DNA from: Tenacibaculum dicentrarchi
GTDB lineage: Bacteria; Bacteroidota; Bacteroidia; Flavobacteriales; Flavobacteriaceae
Assembly (NCBI RefSeq): GCF_964036635.1
Contig: NZ_OZ038524.1
Coordinates: 1,927,001 to 1,991,000, forward strand
Direction of reading: 5' to 3'
Length of the DNA stretch: 64,000 bases
The notes beneath the pieces were generated by a model, which saw only the letters and a program-made list of their open reading frames with translations, made no database searches and was not told the DNA's origin. The translations under genes and the position numbers were made by a program. Numbering within the stretch: position 1 is the stretch's first letter; each line of letters opens with the position of its first letter. Shown here piece by piece: positions 63,197-64,000 of this stretch.

Positions 63197-64000
63197 TTAA
63201 ATTTTAATAAATCTACTCACTAAATTATTTATCTGTTCTGAAATTGAGAACTTAATCACTATAAATAAATACGCAGGAATAATTAAAATACTTTTTAAAA
63301 TGATGTTAATTAACGGATCTATTCTAAAGTTTTTTACAGAGAATTCTGGCACGGAGAAATTCCAGAAATAAAAGGCTAAAAACACTCCTAAAATTATAAA
63401 AACCATTTGCAAAGTTTTTAAGGTATATGGAAACATTTTTAATTTATGATGCACAAACCAAAGTTTAAAGGCATTAAAAGTTAACACGGCTAATAAAGTA
63501 GCTAGGGCTAAACCTTCCGTTCCCATACCTACTTTATTGTAAAAAAATATATTCAAATAAGTAACCATAAAAGCCATTCCAAGACCAATTGGCATTACTA
63601 TTTTATAAAATTTTGAGTTTTGAATAATAGCTCCATTATTCCCTAAAGACATCATAAATAATTTTGCTCCAGAAATTAATAAAACTACTAAACCACCACC
63701 AGCATAATTTTTATTAGGCATTATTTTAAATAATTCATCAACATTACAGTTAACCAAAATAAAAAATAAACCTCCAACTAATAATAAATTGATAGCACTT
63801 TTATGATACAAACTTTTAGTTTCATTATCATTATTTTCATTAATAGCTTTTGATGTTAATGGCTGTAAAATTTGCCCCATCGCCCTACTTGGCGCTTCAA
63901 TAAAACTTCCTATAAACAACGCTACTCCGTAATATGCAGCGGTTGCAAAACCTTCTTTTCCCGGTATCATTACTTTATCAATATCTAAAACTAATGCACC
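63197..64000 (-). CDS. Polysaccharide/oligosaccharide flippase, C-terminal part (5' end outside window)
   Basis: The frame is open through the window edge: codons before the ATG at 63970 read GALVLDIDKV, so the gene starts beyond 64000. The 268 visible residues hold about seven membrane helices. The order matches the C-terminal half of a MOP-superfamily exporter of the Wzx/PST type (FIGSFIEAPSRAMGQILQPLTSKAINENN, GLALATLLAVLTFNAFKLWFVHHKLKMFPYTLKTLQ). These move lipid-linked sugar units across the inner membrane for surface glycans. Substrate unknown. Confidence 0.8.
   Translation of the reverse strand, partial: GALVLDIDKVMIPGKEGFATAAYYGVALFIGSFIEAPSRAMGQILQPLTSKAINENNDNETKSLYHKSAINLLLVGGLFFILVNCNVDELFKIMPNKNYAGGGLVVLLISGAKLFMMSLGNNGAIIQNSKFYKIVMPIGLGMAFMVTYLNIFFYNKVGMGTEGLALATLLAVLTFNAFKLWFVHHKLKMFPYTLKTLQMVFIILGVFLAFYFWNFSVPEFSVKNFRIDPLINIILKSILIIPAYLFIVIKFSISEQINNLVSRFIKI

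Noticed and set aside
1..64000. Insertion sequences, prophage, defence or toxin-antitoxin genes
   Set aside because: No transposase, integrase, restriction, CRISPR-associated or toxin-like reading frame was recognised; the window reads as ordinary chromosome with small intergenic repeats.

Overview
The window looks like chromosome of a marine-type member of the Flavobacteriaceae (Bacteroidetes), close in style to Tenacibaculum or Polaribacter. Evidence: very AT-rich DNA, a TTTG-N19-TAnnTTTG promoter in front of pyrR, almost no Shine-Dalgarno sites, type IX secretion sorting domains of both classes, a PorP/SprF protein, a TonB-dependent receptor, and many lipoproteins. No tRNA, rRNA, CRISPR array, phage or transposase gene was seen.

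Layout. 1-1499: the 3' end of an RND efflux pump gene and a potassium-channel-like gene. 1539-6236 (minus): a kynurenine cluster, kynU-kmo-small gene-3-hydroxyanthranilate dioxygenase-ACMS decarboxylase, which takes kynurenine to 2-aminomuconate semialdehyde. 6326-9852 (minus): a PAS protein, a fused phosphoserine phosphatase/phosphoglycerate dehydrogenase and a UbiA-like membrane protein. 9980-14406 (plus): gcvP and a histidine decarboxylase. 14493-29543 (minus): a surface operon made of a 4,051-residue SprB-like adhesin, a PorP/SprF partner and an OmpA/PD40 lattice protein. 30156-33169 (minus): rlmG, an FMN glutamate-synthase-like protein and ribosomal protein L31. 33353-38939 (plus): glutaminyl cyclase, a beta-helix lipoprotein, an SDR, a small membrane protein, a SprT-like protein without a normal start codon, and a GDP-mannose pyrophosphorylase. 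39008-46167: a desaturase with a Crp-type regulator, a relic of acetyl-CoA synthetase, an AraC regulator with a TauE exporter, and a di-heme peroxidase with a PhoX-like lipoprotein. 46417-50825: TerC, the dps/oxyR divergent pair and a SulP transporter. 50997-54144 (plus): pyrR-pyrB-small gene-T9SS mini-protein-rnz. 54141-64000: CoA-binding protein, TonB receptor, fabH, htpG, a metzincin lipoprotein, two envelope proteins and a truncated polysaccharide flippase.

The most unusual structures are these. (i) The adhesin gene holds 24 head-to-tail 300-bp units with almost no divergence, and the pattern of rare variants shows that a block of nine units (2.7 kb) was itself duplicated. (ii) A dispersed intergenic element occurs three times, plus one relative; its internal hairpin is kept by compensating base changes, so it probably acts as RNA. 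(iii) The SprT-like gene has no ATG, GTG, TTG or CTG available and seems to start at ATT, overlapping the stop codon of the gene before it. (iv) An eroded acs 3' end lies in what looks like an empty intergenic region. (v) One mini-protein is little more than a signal peptide plus a T9SS sorting domain.

Gene functions come from reading motifs and from remembered family features; no database search was run.
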